DNA of 64,000 nt from JADJRH01 sp046351455. GTDB taxonomy: Bacteria; Myxococcota_A; Polyangia; Polyangiales; Polyangiaceae. The notes beneath the pieces were generated by a model. The model was given only the letters and a program-made list of their open reading frames with translations, had not been told where the DNA came from and ran no database searches. The stretch covers positions 558,001 through 622,000 of the forward strand of contig JAXLYM010000003.1 in assembly GCA_046351455.1 (NCBI GenBank), read 5' to 3'. Below, in pieces: positions 26,723-36,656 of this stretch (its first letter is position 1; each line of letters begins with the position of its first letter). Position numbers and translations under genes: made by a program.

Positions 26723-28108
26723 TTACGAAGCGGCCTTTTCGGTCCGGTCCTTGTGGATCGCCCAGCGCCCGTAGATCGCGAGCGTGGCCGCCGAGACGAC
26801 GCCGATCCCGGCGTACGATCCCCACACGAGGAGCGGGCTCCGGTCGCCCTCCTTCGGCAGATACAGCGAGATCAGATACCCGCTCAGCACGCCGCCGATG
26901 AGGCCGCCGATGCCGAGAGGCGTCACCGCGAAGCCCATGTACATCGCCTCTCGACCCTTCGGCGCGAAGGACGAGAAGTACTCGTAATACCGCGGCGACA
27001 GGATCATCTCCGCGACCGCGAACACGAAGAACGCGCCGCACGCGCCGTAGAGCGAGGGCACCGCGCCCATCAAGAGCATCGCCGCGGCGCCGACGAGCAC
27101 GCCGAGCGCGATCGCGTACGGCGCCGGGATCTGCTTCGTCACGCGCCCCACGAGCACCCCGAACAGCGCGATCGCAGCGGGGTTGATCAGCGTGATGTAC
27201 TCCCGAGGAGCGTCCTCCCCGAACATGCGCACGATGTACGTCGGGAACGTCTGATAAAACTGCTCGATGAGCAGGTAATACCCCGAGATCAGCAGCAGAA
27301 AGAGCATCAGCCGCCCGTTCGTGAAGAAGCCGGCGATGGCGCCCAGCATCTCCACGAGGCCGTCCTGCTTCGCGGCCGCCGGGTCCTCCGCGCCGGACGC
27401 GTCCTTTGGGGCGACTGGCTCCTTGAAGAGCGAAATGGCCAGTCCGACGCCGATGATACAAGCCACCACCGCGTTGAGGATCGATGTCCGCAGCCCCACC
27501 ATCCCGCGGACGATCTTGGTCGCGACCTTGCCGACCACGCTGCCGGCGTTCACCGAAGAGTAGAAGTACGAGAAGCCCTCGGTGCGGCGCTCCTCCGGCG
27601 CATACCGGCGCACGCTCGCGGGGATGACCGGCTTCAGGAACGCGCCGGCCACCGCCATCCCCATCACGGCCATCCACGCGCCCGGCCGCGACGGCGACAG
27701 GTACAGCACGAGGTACGACAGCGCATAGAGCACGAACGACGTCGTCAGGCTCCACCGGAAGCCGATCCGGTCCGCGAACGCGCCCGTCCCGACTGGCACC
27801 CACGAACGCACCAGCGCGAACACGCCGAGGAGGACGCCGTTCTCCCGATCCGTCAACCCGACGGTGCCAGTCAGATAGACTGCCAGGTTGATGTAGACTC
27901 CATAGTACGCCAGCCGCTCCAGGAATTCGAGCAGCAGCGCCACCCAGAAGATCCGTGGATAAGGCCGCGCCGGCCCCGAGTACGCCGGCGTCGCGACCAC
28001 GGCAGCCGAGCTCGGAGCCTCTCCCGCCTTGGGCGGCGCGTACACGGCATCATCGTCTTCGTTCGCGGCGGCGTTCGTCGGGGCGCTCACGGGGCGCGAG
28101 GCTACCAC
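26723..28108 (-). CDS. POT/PTR-type proton-coupled transporter (MFS)
   Basis: A 461-residue polytopic protein with about 12 membrane helices after a 50-residue Ala/Pro-rich cytoplasmic leader. Helix 1 has the ExxER motif (EFLERLAYYG), and a later FSYFYSSVNAGS matches the POT-family FYxxINxGS signature, so it is most likely a proton-coupled di/tripeptide or nitrate-type transporter. A short soluble loop with KEPVAPKDASGAEDP separates the two halves. The substrate cannot be named. The start at ATG 28108 could be six codons later at GTG. It is divergent from the cytochrome gene, with 54 bases between. Confidence 0.78.
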   Translation of the reverse strand: MVASRPVSAPTNAAANEDDDAVYAPPKAGEAPSSAAVVATPAYSGPARPYPRIFWVALLLEFLERLAYYGVYINLAVYLTGTVGLTDRENGVLLGVFALVRSWVPVGTGAFADRIGFRWSLTTSFVLYALSYLVLYLSPSRPGAWMAVMGMAVAGAFLKPVIPASVRRYAPEERRTEGFSYFYSSVNAGSVVGKVATKIVRGMVGLRTSILNAVVACIIGVGLAISLFKEPVAPKDASGAEDPAAAKQDGLVEMLGAIAGFFTNGRLMLFLLLISGYYLLIEQFYQTFPTYIVRMFGEDAPREYITLINPAAIALFGVLVGRVTKQIPAPYAIALGVLVGAAAMLLMGAVPSLYGACGAFFVFAVAEMILSPRYYEYFSSFAPKGREAMYMGFAVTPLGIGGLIGGVLSGYLISLYLPKEGDRSPLLVWGSYAGIGVVSAATLAIYGRWAIHKDRTEKAAS

Positions 28109-28162
28109 GACTCCTCGCCGCGCCGGGAAATGCGATCGGCCGTCGGGGCGTTCCGCGCGCCC

Positions 28163-30685
28163 ATGCCTGAAAGGAACGCAAGAAAGCCTACGATTTCAGG
28201 GGATCGCGCGCACCCCCTCCTCCTCCGCCGCGCGCTCCCCGTCGCCTGCGCGGGTCTCGTGTCCTTGTCCTGCGACCCCGCCACGCCGCCCGCCCCGAGC
28301 CCGACTCCCCCGCCTCTCACCGCCCACGCCGCCGAAGCGCCCCCGGAAGATCATCACTTCACCGTCACCTCGGGCTCCGCGGTCGCGGTCTCCAAAGGTG
28401 GAGACGAGGTGTACGTCGCGGACGAAGATCACCTCGCCGTCTTCGTGGTCCCCGCCTCCTTCCGCGAGCCCGCGGCGACGCGCGTCGTCGATCTCCCCGG
28501 CCCGCCCGCGCAAATCGCGGCCTCCGGGAGCCTCGTCCTCGTCACCGTGCGCACGCTGCCGACCGACGACGCGCGCCCCGCGTACGAGGCGCTCCGAGGC
28601 CCGGCGCCGACCTCCTCCACCGTGCGCCGACTCCCCTCCTCCAACGCCCCGCACGCCCCGAAGACAACAGGCCTCACCCGCCGATGGGTCGAGAAGGAGT
28701 ACCGCGATCTCCTGGACTCCTCGGTGGAAGAGATCCCCGACCACGAGCTCCGAGAGCACTCCTTGCCGCGGCCGAAATCCCCTCCTCCCGGAGCCTCCGG
28801 CGCGCCCACCGCGTACCCGGGACCGAAAGCCGCCCCCCCGAGAAAGCCCCCGAGTCCGGACCCGAGCGGACACCCCACCTCCCACAAGCCTGCTCCGAAG
28901 CGCAACACACCGCCGGTCCCGCTGGACCCGAACCTCCTCCGCAAGAGTCAGGGCGGCCTCCTCCTCGCGTTCCGACCGGACGAAGAGCGCGGCCTCGTCG
29001 AGGTGGGACGCACGGTGATCGCGCCGGACGCGTGGGGCCTCGGCGTCACGCCGGACGGCTCGCGCGCGGTCGTCACGAGCGCCTGGTCCGCGCGCGTCGC
29101 GGTGATCGACCTCGCCACCCACAAGACCCTCTTCGAGTCCGACGTCGACCGCGAGCCGCGCGGCGTCTCCATCTCGGCCGACGGAAAGACCGCCTGGATA
29201 AGCCACCTGACAGGCACGGATCTCACCCGCATCGACGACCTCGACAAGGCCCCTCACCTCGCCAAGGCGCCCCTCCCGACAGGCCTCTCGCGCGCTCCGG
29301 TCGGCGCGACTTTGTCGGCGTCTCTCGGCTATTCGAACGCGCTCTCGCCGGACGGGAAATACCTCTTCGTGCCCCGCCACGCGCTCGGGGCGGAGGGCGT
29401 CGGCGCGTGGTGGGGCGCCCCGGTGATCGACGTGCTCGACACGGCCTCCGGAAAGCCCACGACCCCGCGGCACATGGCCGGATCGCCCGCCGGGTTCCTC
29501 CACGACTCCATCGCTCCGAGCGCGGACTGGTGGGTGCATCCGGGGCAGATCCCCTCCCCCGAGAACACCCTCCTTCAGCCGCGCGCGGTGGTCTATCGCA
29601 AGAAGACGGACACCCTCCTCGTCGCGAGCGAAGGGTGGGATTCGGTCGCCGAGGTCGACGCGCTCGCGGCGGATCCGGCGATGGCGCTCGTGCGCACGTT
29701 CGACCTCGGCGACATCTACGACACGTTCGGCCACTACCCCGTTCGCGGCGGCGCCCCCAGCGCGATCGCCCTCTCCGCGGACGAGGACACCGCCTATATC
29801 TACTGCTCCACCACCTTCGATGTCGTGAAGATCGACCTCGGCACGCGGCGAACCGAGTGGCTCCGTCTCGCGCCGGACGCGCTGCCCGCGGACGCCTCCT
29901 ACGGCCGCCGCCTCTTCACCGAGGCGCGCTCGGCCACGTTGAGCGGCGGCCTCGGCTGCGCGGCGTGCCACCCCGAGGGGCGCGACGACGGCTACGTGTG
30001 GCGCGAGGGCGAGCTGCACATCCAGGACGTCGGTCCCGGCAGCCGATTCCTCGGCCTCCGCGCGAACGCGAAGCTCCGCACCCCCTGGGAGGATCGGAAT
30101 CAGGAGCGGGATCCGCTCAAGCTGTATCCCAGACAAACTCCCCTCATCGCCGGCCGCATGCGCTCGCCGGGGCCGTACGGCTGGCACGCGGAGTCGGGCT
30201 CGCTCTCGGACCGGCTCGTCGCGGGCCTCAAGCTCCACCGCGGAGGGTGGGATTCGTTCGAGCTCGATCCGGCCGCCGGAGAGGACCTCGCCAAGGTGGA
30301 CGAGATCATGGATTACCTGCGCAGCGGCCTCGTCCCCCCGCCCACACCGGCGCGCGAGCTCACGGCGGAAGAGCAGCGCGGAAAGGTCGTTTTCGAAGGA
30401 GAGGCCCAGTGCGCCGCGTGCCACAAACCCGACACCGAGCACACCGATCGCGTGGCGTACCCCCTGCCGGCGCTGCCCGTGCGCTTCGGCTTCGACGACG
30501 AGGACAACCGCGCGTTCAAGACGCCCTCGCTCCGGTTCGTCGCGCAGACGGCGCCCTTCTACCACGACGGGAGCGCCGCCAGCCTCGAAGAGCTCGTCGC
30601 GAACAACGGCAATCGAATGGGCAAGACGCTCGCCCTGTCGCCCGAGGACAAGGCCGCTCTGGTGGCCTATCTGAAGACCCTGTGA
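28163..30685 (+). CDS. Beta-propeller protein with C-terminal dihaem cytochrome c peroxidase/MauG-like domain
   Basis: An 840-residue exported protein with an N-terminal signal and a Cys in SLSC that may be lipidated. Residues about 55-180 and 270-560 look like YVTN/NHL-type propeller blades (VTPDGSRAVVTSAWSARVAVID, SADGKTAWISHL). A Pro/Lys-rich insertion of about 70 residues (about 195-265) splits the propeller. The C-terminal third has two haem motifs, CAACH at about 599 and 750, and the family ending LRFVAQTAPFYHDGS. Such dihaem proteins reduce peroxide or oxidise other substrates in the periplasm. The next gene follows after 26 bases and is probably co-transcribed. Confidence 0.82.
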   Translation: MPERNARKPTISGDRAHPLLLRRALPVACAGLVSLSCDPATPPAPSPTPPPLTAHAAEAPPEDHHFTVTSGSAVAVSKGGDEVYVADEDHLAVFVVPASFREPAATRVVDLPGPPAQIAASGSLVLVTVRTLPTDDARPAYEALRGPAPTSSTVRRLPSSNAPHAPKTTGLTRRWVEKEYRDLLDSSVEEIPDHELREHSLPRPKSPPPGASGAPTAYPGPKAAPPRKPPSPDPSGHPTSHKPAPKRNTPPVPLDPNLLRKSQGGLLLAFRPDEERGLVEVGRTVIAPDAWGLGVTPDGSRAVVTSAWSARVAVIDLATHKTLFESDVDREPRGVSISADGKTAWISHLTGTDLTRIDDLDKAPHLAKAPLPTGLSRAPVGATLSASLGYSNALSPDGKYLFVPRHALGAEGVGAWWGAPVIDVLDTASGKPTTPRHMAGSPAGFLHDSIAPSADWWVHPGQIPSPENTLLQPRAVVYRKKTDTLLVASEGWDSVAEVDALAADPAMALVRTFDLGDIYDTFGHYPVRGGAPSAIALSADEDTAYIYCSTTFDVVKIDLGTRRTEWLRLAPDALPADASYGRRLFTEARSATLSGGLGCAACHPEGRDDGYVWREGELHIQDVGPGSRFLGLRANAKLRTPWEDRNQERDPLKLYPRQTPLIAGRMRSPGPYGWHAESGSLSDRLVAGLKLHRGGWDSFELDPAAGEDLAKVDEIMDYLRSGLVPPPTPARELTAEEQRGKVVFEGEAQCAACHKPDTEHTDRVAYPLPALPVRFGFDDEDNRAFKTPSLRFVAQTAPFYHDGSAASLEELVANNGNRMGKTLALSPEDKAALVAYLKTL

Positions 30686-30711
30686 GCCCCCGAAAGGAGA
30701 CCTCGAATCCC

Positions 30712-31329
30712 ATGCGCAGCCCCACGAGACGCCTCGGCCTCACGTTCGCCTTCGCGATCGGCCTCTTCACCGCGGGCGCCGCGATCACCGCGGCCCTCGC
30801 GGCCCCCCCGCCCGACTCGGCACCTCACGACACCCCTCCTCCGACCGCCACGGTCGCAGCGACGGAGGCGCCCTCTGCATCCGCCGCCGCGACACCCGAG
30901 GTGCAGTCGCCTCTCGTGCGCGGCGCCGACATCCCCGCGAGCCCCTCTCCGAAGCCGAAAGAGTCGGAGTGGAAAGAGGCCCGCAAGGTGGCGGCGAACG
31001 TCCCCGACAAGCAATGCGACCTCACGATCGTGCGCGAGTGGCTCCGCGTGACGTGTCATCGCGTCGTCGGAGTCGGCCTCATCGCCGGCGAGCCCAAGGA
31101 CGTCACGGTCTGGGCCGCCGGCACCATCTTCGAGGATCCACCGTCGGTCTCGATCGCGCAATTCCCCCTCACGCGCGGCGCCTCGCGCATCTTCGCCCTC
31201 ACCGAGATCATGAGCGACTGGGACTGGGTCGGCTTCGCCGAGGGCGGCACGATGAGCGTCGTCTGGCGCGAAGGCGACCCGGACCCGCAGATCCGCATCC
31301 GCCGCACGCGCGAGAGCGACCAGAAATAG
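30712..31329 (+). CDS. Small exported protein, unknown function
   Basis: A 205-residue protein with a clear ribosome site (AAAGGAGA at 30693) and an N-terminal signal peptide or anchor (LTFAFAIGLFTAGAAITAALA). A Pro/Ala/Thr-rich linker runs to about residue 85, and a compact domain follows with Cys in KQCDLT and VTCHRVV, which may form a disulphide. I do not recognise the family; the domain pattern repeats across myxobacterial envelope proteins. It follows the propeller/cytochrome gene by 26 bases, so it could be its partner in the periplasm (inference). Confidence 0.6.
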   Translation: MRSPTRRLGLTFAFAIGLFTAGAAITAALAAPPPDSAPHDTPPPTATVAATEAPSASAAATPEVQSPLVRGADIPASPSPKPKESEWKEARKVAANVPDKQCDLTIVREWLRVTCHRVVGVGLIAGEPKDVTVWAAGTIFEDPPSVSIAQFPLTRGASRIFALTEIMSDWDWVGFAEGGTMSVVWREGDPDPQIRIRRTRESDQK

Positions 31330-31371
31330 CCGACCGAACAGCCTCCCTCCCCGTCACTCCCCCGAATCCCT

Positions 31372-31911
31372 TCACTCGCTCTCGACCCAGCGGCCGTCCG
31401 GCGCCTTCGTGCTCACGGAGGGGGCCTGTTCGCCGGAGGGGGCCTGTTCGTCCGCCGGGGCCTGTTTCGCGGCCGGCGCGTCCCTCACCACGATGACCAC
31501 CGCCGAGTCGGCCCCGGCGTCCACTTTGGCCTTCGCGGCGGCGCGACCGCGGGCCTCCGCCTCGTAACGAGCCTGATCGGCCTCGGCGTCGCGCGCGCGG
31601 TCCTCGGCGCTCATGCGGGCCTTCGCGGCGGCGGCGGCCTTCGCCTCCGCGGCCATACGGGCCTTCACGGCCATGTCGCGGGCGTGCTCGGCCTCGGCCA
31701 GGTGGGCAGTCGCCTGCGCCTCGCGGTCGCGGGCCTCGATGAGCTGGGCGTCCGCTTCGGCCTGGGCGCGCGCAGCCTGCGCGGCCCCGTTCACGGCGGG
31801 CTCCAGCGCAGGATAGTATTCGACCCCCACGGCGACGCGGGCGTGACGGTGACAGCCCGTCGCGCCGAGCGCGAGGACGACGACGGGGACAGTCCAGAGC
31901 AGCTTGTTCAT
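31372..31911 (-). CDS. Small lipoprotein with Ala-rich coiled coil
   Basis: I chose ATG 31911 (MNKLLWTVP), giving 179 residues with a lipoprotein signal (ATGC, Cys20). Residues about 38-130 are Ala/Glu/Arg-rich with a regular heptad and RMAAEAKAAAAAKARMSAE-type repeats, predicted as a long helix. A short beta segment (SAVVIVVRD) and three APxxEQAP-like repeats close the protein. It resembles Lpp-like or DUF4398-type periplasmic coiled-coil lipoproteins that tether or space the envelope, but the family is not certain. It is convergent with the gene ending at 31329. Confidence 0.6.
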   Translation of the reverse strand: MNKLLWTVPVVVLALGATGCHRHARVAVGVEYYPALEPAVNGAAQAARAQAEADAQLIEARDREAQATAHLAEAEHARDMAVKARMAAEAKAAAAAKARMSAEDRARDAEADQARYEAEARGRAAAKAKVDAGADSAVVIVVRDAPAAKQAPADEQAPSGEQAPSVSTKAPDGRWVESE

Positions 31912-32162
31912 GCTGCGGCGACAGACCAAGATGCGTGCCACGCGCAGGATCCGGACAGGCCGCCTTGGACGAGCGACTTCCACGTTGATTCAACGCCGCG
32001 CCCCCACCCCCCGAGAACTTCCGGCCACACCACAGTGAACAACGCACGTTTCCGGCGCCGCGAACGTGACTGCCAATTTGCGAAAGATTCGTGCTCGCCT
32101 CAAGAAAAGCCGCGCTCGCGAGCATCCCAATTCGGAGCCCACGAGTCTCGAAGGCAATTCCA

Positions 32163-33704
32163 TCAGGCGGAGATCCGCCTCACCGCGTCTTCCATGGAAA
32201 ACGGTGAGAACCACCCGGCCACGTCGACGGTGTCCCGGATCACCCCATCGGCCGGCGTGAACTCGTTCGTGTGGGAGGAGTACACGTAACGAGACTGCCA
32301 CTCTGCGGGCCGCGTCGCCACGTCCCGGATCGCGCCGAGGATCGCCTCGACCTCGTCGTTCGTCGTCGTCGGATGGAGGGACACGCGCACCCAGCCCGGC
32401 TTCTCCGACAGGTCGCCGGAGTCGATGAGATCCGTGATCCGCTTCGACCGATTGGGGTCCACGTGGAGCAGGTAATGCCCGTACGTCCCGGCGCACGAGC
32501 ACCCGCCGCGCACCTGCACGCCGGCCGCGTCGCTGAGCGCGCGCACCATCAAGTTGTAGTGCACGCCCTCCGTATAGAAAGAGAAGATGGGCAGTCGCTC
32601 GCCCACGTTGTCCGCCAGCACGTGCACGCCCGGGATCGCCCGCAGCCCCGCGAGCGCCCGCTTCACGAGCTCGTTCTCGCGCGCCTTCATCCGCGCCGTC
32701 CCCATGCTCTCCTTGAGCCGGATCGCCAGCGCGATCTTGATCGCTTGCAGGATGCCGGGAGTCCCGCCGTCCTCCCGCTGCTCCACGTCCTCCACGTACC
32801 GATACTCCCCCCATGGGTTCGTCCACGAGACGGTGCCGCCGCCTGGCTGATCCGGAACAGGGGTTGTATACAGCCGCGCGTCGAACACCAGGACGCCGCT
32901 CGTCCCGGGGCCGCCGAGGAACTTGTGCGGCGAGAACACGATGGCGTCGAGCTTCTCCATCGGATCCGCGGGGTGCATGTCGATGTCCACGTACGGCGCG
33001 GAAGCCGCGAAGTCCACGAAGCACAGGCCCCCGTGCTCGTGCATGATCTTCGCCATCTTGTGGTACGGAGTCTGAATGCCAGTCACGTTCGAGCAGGCCG
33101 AGAACGCGCCGATCTTGAGCTTGCGCCCCGCGTGCCGGACGAGGCGCGCCCGCAGATCGTCGAGATCCACGAGGCCCGCGGCGTCCGGCTGGACACACTC
33201 CACGTCCGCCACCGTCTCCAGCCAGGACGTGTGATTGGAGTGGTGCTCCATGTGCGTCACGAAGACGACCGGGCGCTCCGACTCCGGATAATGGATGAAC
33301 CGCTCCATCGACCCGGGGGCGCGCAGACCGAGGATGCGTTGCAGCTTGTTCACGGCCTCCGTCATGCCGAAGCCGGTGGCGATGAGCACGTCCCCGTCCC
33401 CCGCGTTCACGTGCCGTTTCACGATCTGGCGCGCCTCGTGGTACGCGGCCGACATGCGCGCGCCGACGAGGCTGGAGCCCGAGTGCGTGTTGCCCATGAA
33501 CGGGCCAATCTGCCCCGCGAGCCGCTCCTCCACCGGCCGGTAGAGCCGCCCGCTCGCCGTCCAGTCCGCGTAGATCAGCCGGCGCTCCCCGAAGGGCGTC
33601 GCGAACGTCACGTCCTGTCCGATGATGTTGTCACGGAAGGGCTGAAACTGCCGCTCCAGCGAGGGAGCGACGGGACATGGGGGAGAGGGGGAATCGAGCA
33701 GCAT
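32163..33704 (-). CDS. Class V aminotransferase / cysteine-desulfurase-like PLP enzyme
   Basis: A 513-residue PLP enzyme from ATG 33704. It has the THMEHHSN stretch, the cofactor-Asp region CFVDFAAS, the PLP-lysine motif VFSPHKFLGGPGTSG and a C-terminal Cys loop RGGCSCAGTYGHYLLHVD. These match the SufS/Csd-like branch of class V aminotransferases. The Cys loop suggests desulfurase or selenocysteine-lyase chemistry, but this long form with a GHYLL motif is a separate subgroup whose substrate I cannot name. No sufE, sufB or iscU gene is near, so it is unlikely to belong to an Fe-S operon here. Confidence 0.75.
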   Translation of the reverse strand: MLLDSPSPPCPVAPSLERQFQPFRDNIIGQDVTFATPFGERRLIYADWTASGRLYRPVEERLAGQIGPFMGNTHSGSSLVGARMSAAYHEARQIVKRHVNAGDGDVLIATGFGMTEAVNKLQRILGLRAPGSMERFIHYPESERPVVFVTHMEHHSNHTSWLETVADVECVQPDAAGLVDLDDLRARLVRHAGRKLKIGAFSACSNVTGIQTPYHKMAKIMHEHGGLCFVDFAASAPYVDIDMHPADPMEKLDAIVFSPHKFLGGPGTSGVLVFDARLYTTPVPDQPGGGTVSWTNPWGEYRYVEDVEQREDGGTPGILQAIKIALAIRLKESMGTARMKARENELVKRALAGLRAIPGVHVLADNVGERLPIFSFYTEGVHYNLMVRALSDAAGVQVRGGCSCAGTYGHYLLHVDPNRSKRITDLIDSGDLSEKPGWVRVSLHPTTTNDEVEAILGAIRDVATRPAEWQSRYVYSSHTNEFTPADGVIRDTVDVAGWFSPFSMEDAVRRISA

Positions 33705-33888
33705 GGCGCCTGTGCCGGAGCCCGAGAGGCCTTCCGGAATGGCGACGCTACTCGCGCCGCCGCCCGATCGCAATCCACGTTTGCGCCGCGCCCCCACGCA
33801 GAAACGACGCAATCCGCAGGGCAGTGACGCGCCACGACTCCGCGCGACGGCCGCGTGTCACGTCACGTCACCGCTCGGCCGCGCCGCG

Positions 33889-35394
33889 TCATCCGGTGAT
33901 CTGCGCGACCACCCGATTGGCGCTCTCGAAGGCCCCCTGCATCCACCCGGACCAGGGCGACGTGTGCTCTCCGCAGAAGTAGACCCGGCCCTCCGGCGCC
34001 TTCGACGCGGGCATCCAGTCGGCGATCTCTCCCGGCTTGTAATAGCCCCATCCGCCGCCCACCCACGGATCGTCCTGCCAGATCTTGTATTGCGCGCTGT
34101 CCATCTCCGTGTCGATCTCCGGGAAGAACGTGGAGATGGCCGCCTTCGCGTAATCGACCCTCGCGGCCTCCGCCTGCGCCGCGAAATCGAGGGCGCTCTG
34201 GTTCTGCATGTACGCGAGGAAGAGGCCCGTGTCCCCGTCCTGCACGGCGGTGAGGTCCCACAGGCGCTCGATGGCCGTGTCGGTCCGCGCGATCTTGAGG
34301 CCGCCGATGCCCTTGGTCGTCCAGAACCGCGTCTTCGTCTGCATGTAGCAGCGCGACACGGGCATGTAGCTCATGCCGTTCACGACGGCCGTCTTCACCT
34401 CGGAGAAGGCCGGAGTCACCTTCACCTTCCGCAGCGTGGTGAACGGGATCGCGCACACGCACAGATCGGCCGTCACCTTGCCTTCCATGCCGGCGTTCTC
34501 GTACGTCACGGTCACGCTGGAGGCGTCCTGTTCGATCGCCGTGACCACGTGCTCGTATTTCACCACGTCCGCGAGCGCGGTCGTGAACGCGGCCGGGAGC
34601 TGGTCGTTGCCGCCCGCGATGGCGTACGTCTTGTCCCATTTCGCGTCCACGACGTCCGCCATGAGCCAGTAGAGCGCGGCGTCGCTCGTGAGCTCTCCGC
34701 CGTTGATCGCGCGGTCGATGAGGAGCACGTCCTCGCTCGCGCCGTTCGCCATCAGGTACTGGAAGATGCTCTGATCCTTGTAGTCGAGCGCCTTCCCGGA
34801 GGGCCAGTCGATCGCCTTCGGGTCCCCGAGCTCGTCCAGCTTCTCGTACGAGAGCACCAGCGAGTCCGCGCCGAGCATCTTCTCTTCGGGCTTGAGGCTC
34901 AGGAAATCCGGCCAGGCGTCGCCGTCGGCGTGCGTGAAGACGTTGCCCTTCAGGCTGTAGAGCGACGGGCCGCCCGTGAACTCCCGCAGCGTGAGCTTGA
35001 ATTCGTCCACGTACTGGAGCGTGAAGTTGTGCGAGTCCGCGATGCGGGTGGCGCCCAGCTCGGAATACTGGTTGTTCTTCCACCCGTCGCGGAGCGTGTG
35101 CACGCGGCCGCCGGTGCGCTTCTGCGCCTCCAGAATGGCCACGATGTTGTAACCGAGCTTCTTCAGCTCGTAGGCGGAGCAGAGGCCCGCGAGACCTCCC
35201 CCGATGACGACGACGGACTTGCCGGAAGACGTCGCGCCCCCCGTCCCGCCGGAGCCTCCGGAGGACGTGGTGGTGGAGCCCCCGGTGCCTCCCGCTCCCG
35301 AGGACTCCGGACCACATCCCGTGAGGGCCTTCGCCGAAGCGAGGGCCATGAGCTGCATGAACGCGCGGCGCCTGAGAGAGTGCTTGTTGTCCAT
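33889..35394 (-). CDS. Tat-exported flavin monoamine/amino-acid oxidase lipoprotein
   Basis: A 501-residue flavoprotein with a twin-arginine signal (LRRRAFMQLM) that ends in a lipobox (LTGC, Cys27), so it is exported folded and probably lipidated. A Gly/Ser/Thr-rich linker (about 30-55) precedes the FAD motif VVVIGGGLAGLCSAYEL and RTGGRVHTL of the amine-oxidase family. The C-terminal motif RVYFCGEHTSPWSGWMQGA completes the FAD site. Substrates in the family are amines or L-amino acids. It may supply ammonium or peroxide at the cell surface (inference). It stands alone between an M15 peptidase gene and the aminotransferase gene. Confidence 0.88.
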   Translation of the reverse strand: MDNKHSLRRRAFMQLMALASAKALTGCGPESSGAGGTGGSTTTSSGGSGGTGGATSSGKSVVVIGGGLAGLCSAYELKKLGYNIVAILEAQKRTGGRVHTLRDGWKNNQYSELGATRIADSHNFTLQYVDEFKLTLREFTGGPSLYSLKGNVFTHADGDAWPDFLSLKPEEKMLGADSLVLSYEKLDELGDPKAIDWPSGKALDYKDQSIFQYLMANGASEDVLLIDRAINGGELTSDAALYWLMADVVDAKWDKTYAIAGGNDQLPAAFTTALADVVKYEHVVTAIEQDASSVTVTYENAGMEGKVTADLCVCAIPFTTLRKVKVTPAFSEVKTAVVNGMSYMPVSRCYMQTKTRFWTTKGIGGLKIARTDTAIERLWDLTAVQDGDTGLFLAYMQNQSALDFAAQAEAARVDYAKAAISTFFPEIDTEMDSAQYKIWQDDPWVGGGWGYYKPGEIADWMPASKAPEGRVYFCGEHTSPWSGWMQGAFESANRVVAQITG

Positions 35395-35531
35395 CCTCCC
35401 GTGCTATCGGGCGCGCCAGTCCACCGTCAAGCCGCCCCCGTGCACAGCGCCGAACGCGTTGGATTCAAAGGGCCTTTCCTGGCCGTGCACAGGGCTCTTG
35501 ACAGGCCCCCTCGTTTGCTTCAGCCGCGCGC

Positions 35532-36656
35532 TCAGAGAGGCCGAGTCGCCTCCGCGCCGCAGAGCGCCTCGCAAATGGTGAGGCCGGTCTGCACGCAGCG
35601 ATCGTCCCACTCGGTGTCGCAGCAGTACGAGTCGTTCTCGCAGATCGTCTGGAAGCAGCGGCCGCACGCGTCGTCGTCCGAAGAGGCCGCCGTCACGCCG
35701 TTCACCGTCTCCGGGTGATCGAGGTGGTGCGTCTCCTCCGCCGTGTCCGCGCCGTCGAGATCGGCGTCGTCGAGGTCCGCGCCGTCCGCGATCGCCTCGG
35801 CCACCGTCATTTCGATCTCGGGGTCAAGCGTGGAATCGGTCACCGTGAGATCCGTCTCGCCCTCGTACGCCTGACCGCTGGAGCCGCACGTCGCGCCCTT
35901 CGCGAAGCCGCCCGCCGGAGACTTCTTCATGCGCGCCTCGGTCTGCGGGCCCCAGTCGCCGTCGGTCGCGATCTTGTCCTCGGGGTGGTTGCGGTTCCAG
36001 AGGCGCTGGAAGGCCTTCACGTCGACTCCCTTGTACGACTTCGCGCCGGCGCCCGCGTAGTCGAAGTGGACCGGATCCGCGCTGCCGAGCCAGTGGAAGC
36101 CGTACGCCTGGAGCGTGCCTTTCCAGCTCGAATACTGGCTCACGTCGAGCGCGAGGCCCGTCTCGTGGTTGGAGTTGCCCGGCTTCGCCGCGAGGCCGAT
36201 CCCGCAGCGGCCCGTCTGGTACCACCGATAAAGGAGGTACTGCTGCGCGATCGTGCGGAGCATCGAGTTGATGGTGATGCTCTTTCCGCCCTTCGACTTG
36301 ATGGCGGAGGTGAGCTTGTCGCGCGCCGGCTTCTCCAGGTACGAAAACACGCTCGAACCGTACGACACGCCGGAGAGCGAGCTCATCTTCGCGTAGGCGT
36401 CCGCGTTCATGCAGCGGGCCTCTTCGATGATCTGCTTCGACAGGCCCTTCACGCTGCTGGTCGAGCAGCTGTTCGACACGGCCGAGGCCACGCTGCTGGA
36501 GACGCCGTCCTCGGCAATTCCGGGGTCCTCCGTCTCCACCGTGGAGTCGGTGGAGGAGGTGCAGCCCATGAAGACGGCCGCAGACACGAGGGCCGCGCCG
36601 AAGAGGCCGAGAGAAGAGGAGCGCCGCGATTCGGAGGAGGAGGACGAGCGAGCCAT
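35532..36656 (-). CDS. M15/VanY-like peptidase lipoprotein with Cys-rich tail
   Basis: ATG 36656 (MARSSSSSE) has a better ribosome site than the two earlier in-frame ATGs. The signal ends at FMGC. The M15 (D-Ala-D-Ala carboxypeptidase, VanY/DacB-like) zinc motifs are present: SNHETGLALDVS and DPVHFDY. A helical segment with KAFQRLWNRNHPEDK looks like a peptidoglycan-binding motif. The tail is acidic, then ends in the myxobacterial Cys motif CGRCFQTIC...CCDTEWDDRC. The likely role is trimming peptidoglycan peptides at the surface or in prey. It is followed downstream by the amine-oxidase gene's region. Confidence 0.82.
   Translation of the reverse strand: MARSSSSSESRRSSSLGLFGAALVSAAVFMGCTSSTDSTVETEDPGIAEDGVSSSVASAVSNSCSTSSVKGLSKQIIEEARCMNADAYAKMSSLSGVSYGSSVFSYLEKPARDKLTSAIKSKGGKSITINSMLRTIAQQYLLYRWYQTGRCGIGLAAKPGNSNHETGLALDVSQYSSWKGTLQAYGFHWLGSADPVHFDYAGAGAKSYKGVDVKAFQRLWNRNHPEDKIATDGDWGPQTEARMKKSPAGGFAKGATCGSSGQAYEGETDLTVTDSTLDPEIEMTVAEAIADGADLDDADLDGADTAEETHHLDHPETVNGVTAASSDDDACGRCFQTICENDSYCCDTEWDDRCVQTGLTICEALCGAEATRPL

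Noticed and set aside
31925..31940. Sigma-54-like motif TGGCACG-N4-TTGG on the minus strand
   Set aside because: The -12 element has GG instead of the invariant GC, and the start point would be only a few bases from the ATG.
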